Positions 62,457-64,000 of a stretch of 64,000 nucleotides of DNA are shown piece after piece. Positions within the stretch are counted from its first letter, which is position 1, and every line of letters starts with the position of its first letter. Source of the DNA: Panorpa germanica (lineage: Eukaryota > Arthropoda > Insecta > Mecoptera > Panorpidae); the NCBI GenBank assembly GCA_963678705.1, contig OY783207.1:8370001-8434000 (forward strand). The letters are read 5' to 3'. The notes under the pieces were generated by a model. The model saw nothing but the letters and a program-made list of their open reading frames with translations, had not been told where the DNA came from and searched no databases. The position numbers and the translations under genes were made by a program.

Positions 62457-64000
62457 GACAGTATGAAATTGTATATCGTTATTCTAATGTCCTCCCTAGA
62501 AAATATCAGAAAATTAGCCTTTATAGCATAACGTTATTTTTCCCCAATTTGTGCACCATTGCCACTTGTTACTTGGCAAAGCAACCACGAGTCAAAATTC
62601 ATAGTAGCCAATTGTTGTTACCTACTGTAGTGTACTTTCGGTGAAAATTTTTCTGCCTTTATAAAATGACGTAGGTCTGGCGATTTGATTTCACACGTTC
62701 AAGAGAATATGAACTACAAATGGAAAAATAATATCACCAGGTACTACCGTAACAGTATTGTAACAGAGATTTTTCAATTACTTATTGAGATATTGGTTAA
62801 TAAATGAATATTTGCGTTTTTATTTTATTAAATATCCAAATATTAACGAATCTATTTGAAGTTTTAAATTTTATTTTGCTGTGTAATATTTTTGTTAATT
62901 ATAGCTTTGACGTCTAATGCTATATCTTTACAAAGTCAATCGACCAACTACTTTTTGAGTTTTGCAGGCTGAATTTTTATATATAAAGATTACCACTACT
63001 AATTGTACTACACGGAAGCAGATTGTACTAGACCGGAAAGCTTTTGAATTAAGCCGTTATCTATGCTTGCAGTGACATCTGTTGAAAGTTATCTCGGGTA
63101 GAGTCATGCAGAAAATGTATGAAAAGCTTAACAATAAGTCTGAGTTAATTTTAGACTTTATATATGGTTCTGAAAATTATTATAAGCCAAATTACTAAAG
63201 TTTTTGTTTAATAATCGAAATAAATATAATGATAGTATTATTTGGGTTCTTAAGATAAAAAGTTTTTAAATAAAAGTAAAACTTTGAAAAGAACACATAA
63301 ACAAAAAGACTATTAAAACCGCAACCACCTTTTGCTTTTAAATTTAACAAACACTTTTTATTTTTAATAAAATGTACCTATTACCTTCACAAAAAATTGT
63401 ACTCTTTGTATTGAAAAGTCTAGACTTTCATTTATGTAGCATTTATATTACGTTTATGTAGCTGATATATTTAGACGTAAATATATCATATCAAATCAAT
63501 AAAAATTAAATACTGTAAGCAAATGTCACAAATCTGTCTTGCTCTAGAACCTTCCCAGTTTGCAGACACTCCGCGCGTGACTTGAGTGATGAATCGTTGG
63601 GTTAGCACTGCTACATTATTCCATAGCTGATAATTGGCAAACTCGCATTTGAGTATAAAGTGTAATTCCCAGCGATTTAATGTAGAAAATATAATGAGAA
63701 ATACTTTTGTAATAATAGTGGTTAAAAGTTTTTTTCCATTGAATAAAATATCTATGAAAATTAAGTGTAAAAAAGGAATTACTTAAAATTCTCTTCTGTT
63801 CTTTTTATATACCATAGAATTTAGTGTTTAAATATCCATGTAAAGTAAAACTAAGCTCTCCCAACCAGAAGTTCTTTTCAGTTTCAACCCTAATCAGTCT
63901 CTTATTCTCCAAAGTTTATGTTTTACGGAACAAAGCTCTTCCAAGGTATTAAGCTAAACTCTTTCTTGCTTCTATTTTCTGTTAGCTTACAAGTATGTAG
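62457..64000. other. Right end of the window
   Basis: No gene, exon or element recognised. Confidence 0.35.

Overview
The window is AT-rich, intron-bearing nuclear DNA of an insect. The host order is not certain. Fragments of a LINE with an arginine/glutamate-rich ORF2 tail resemble those common in ant, bee and wasp genomes, so Hymenoptera is my guess. Two conserved host genes lie on the minus strand: the 5' half of the checkpoint kinase Chk1 (about 1-1854) and most of the metabotropic GABA-B receptor subunit 2 gene (13 coding exons between 3053 and 51054; its first exons are not seen). The exon phases of the receptor join without a break over 1,106 codons, so the host gene looks functional.

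The large intron of GABA-B-R2 between the exons at 40043-40103 and 13384-13624 carries a complete Polinton/Maverick-class element (adintovirus-like), 14627-37917. It has 321-bp terminal inverted repeats with 5'-AG...CT-3' ends inside an (AT)n target, and a possible 6-bp TATATA duplication. It encodes a protein-primed family B DNA polymerase with an N-terminal SAP-like segment, a retrovirus-type integrase, an FtsK/HerA-like packaging ATPase, a double-jelly-roll major capsid protein, a penton-like minor capsid protein, an adenain-like protease, a pX-like core protein and a phospholipase A2 protein. It also carries a secreted-type matrix metalloproteinase with a hemopexin tail as cargo, plus small zinc-ribbon and membrane ORFs. 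Nearly all genes are on the minus strand, packed tightly, with TAAATG at the start codon.

The most unusual feature is a family of short, near-palindromic repeats (24-bp core made of two 12-bp near-complementary halves, 27-bp period when tandem). It is scattered through this element only. Copies lie inside coding frames of the metalloproteinase, capsid, phospholipase, protease, membrane-protein and polymerase genes, and also between genes. They keep the frame, encode a Ser-Glu-Arg-Ser-Glu-Gly-Asp-like peptide and have expanded into tandem arrays in two proteins. This resembles the in-frame palindromic elements of Rickettsia, but in a eukaryotic virus-like transposon.

The polymerase gene is interrupted by a young Ty3/Gypsy-type LTR retrotransposon (28481-36750; matching 792-bp LTRs, ATAC duplication), with a 1,649-codon gag-pol frame. 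The retrotransposon's leader carries a 298-bp tandem duplication across the LTR/primer-binding-site junction, an 85-bp tandem repeat and a segment that looks like an exon.

The remaining introns and flanks hold small inverted-repeat elements (a PIF/Harbinger-type element with TAA duplications, a TACCCAG family with two copies, a 171-bp element with perfect 21-bp ends, and a TACAGGGT element), a hAT transposase fragment, two LINE fragments, a four-unit 0.8-kb tandem array with Helitron-like ends, and minisatellites. I saw no rRNA or functional tRNA gene and no CRISPR array.
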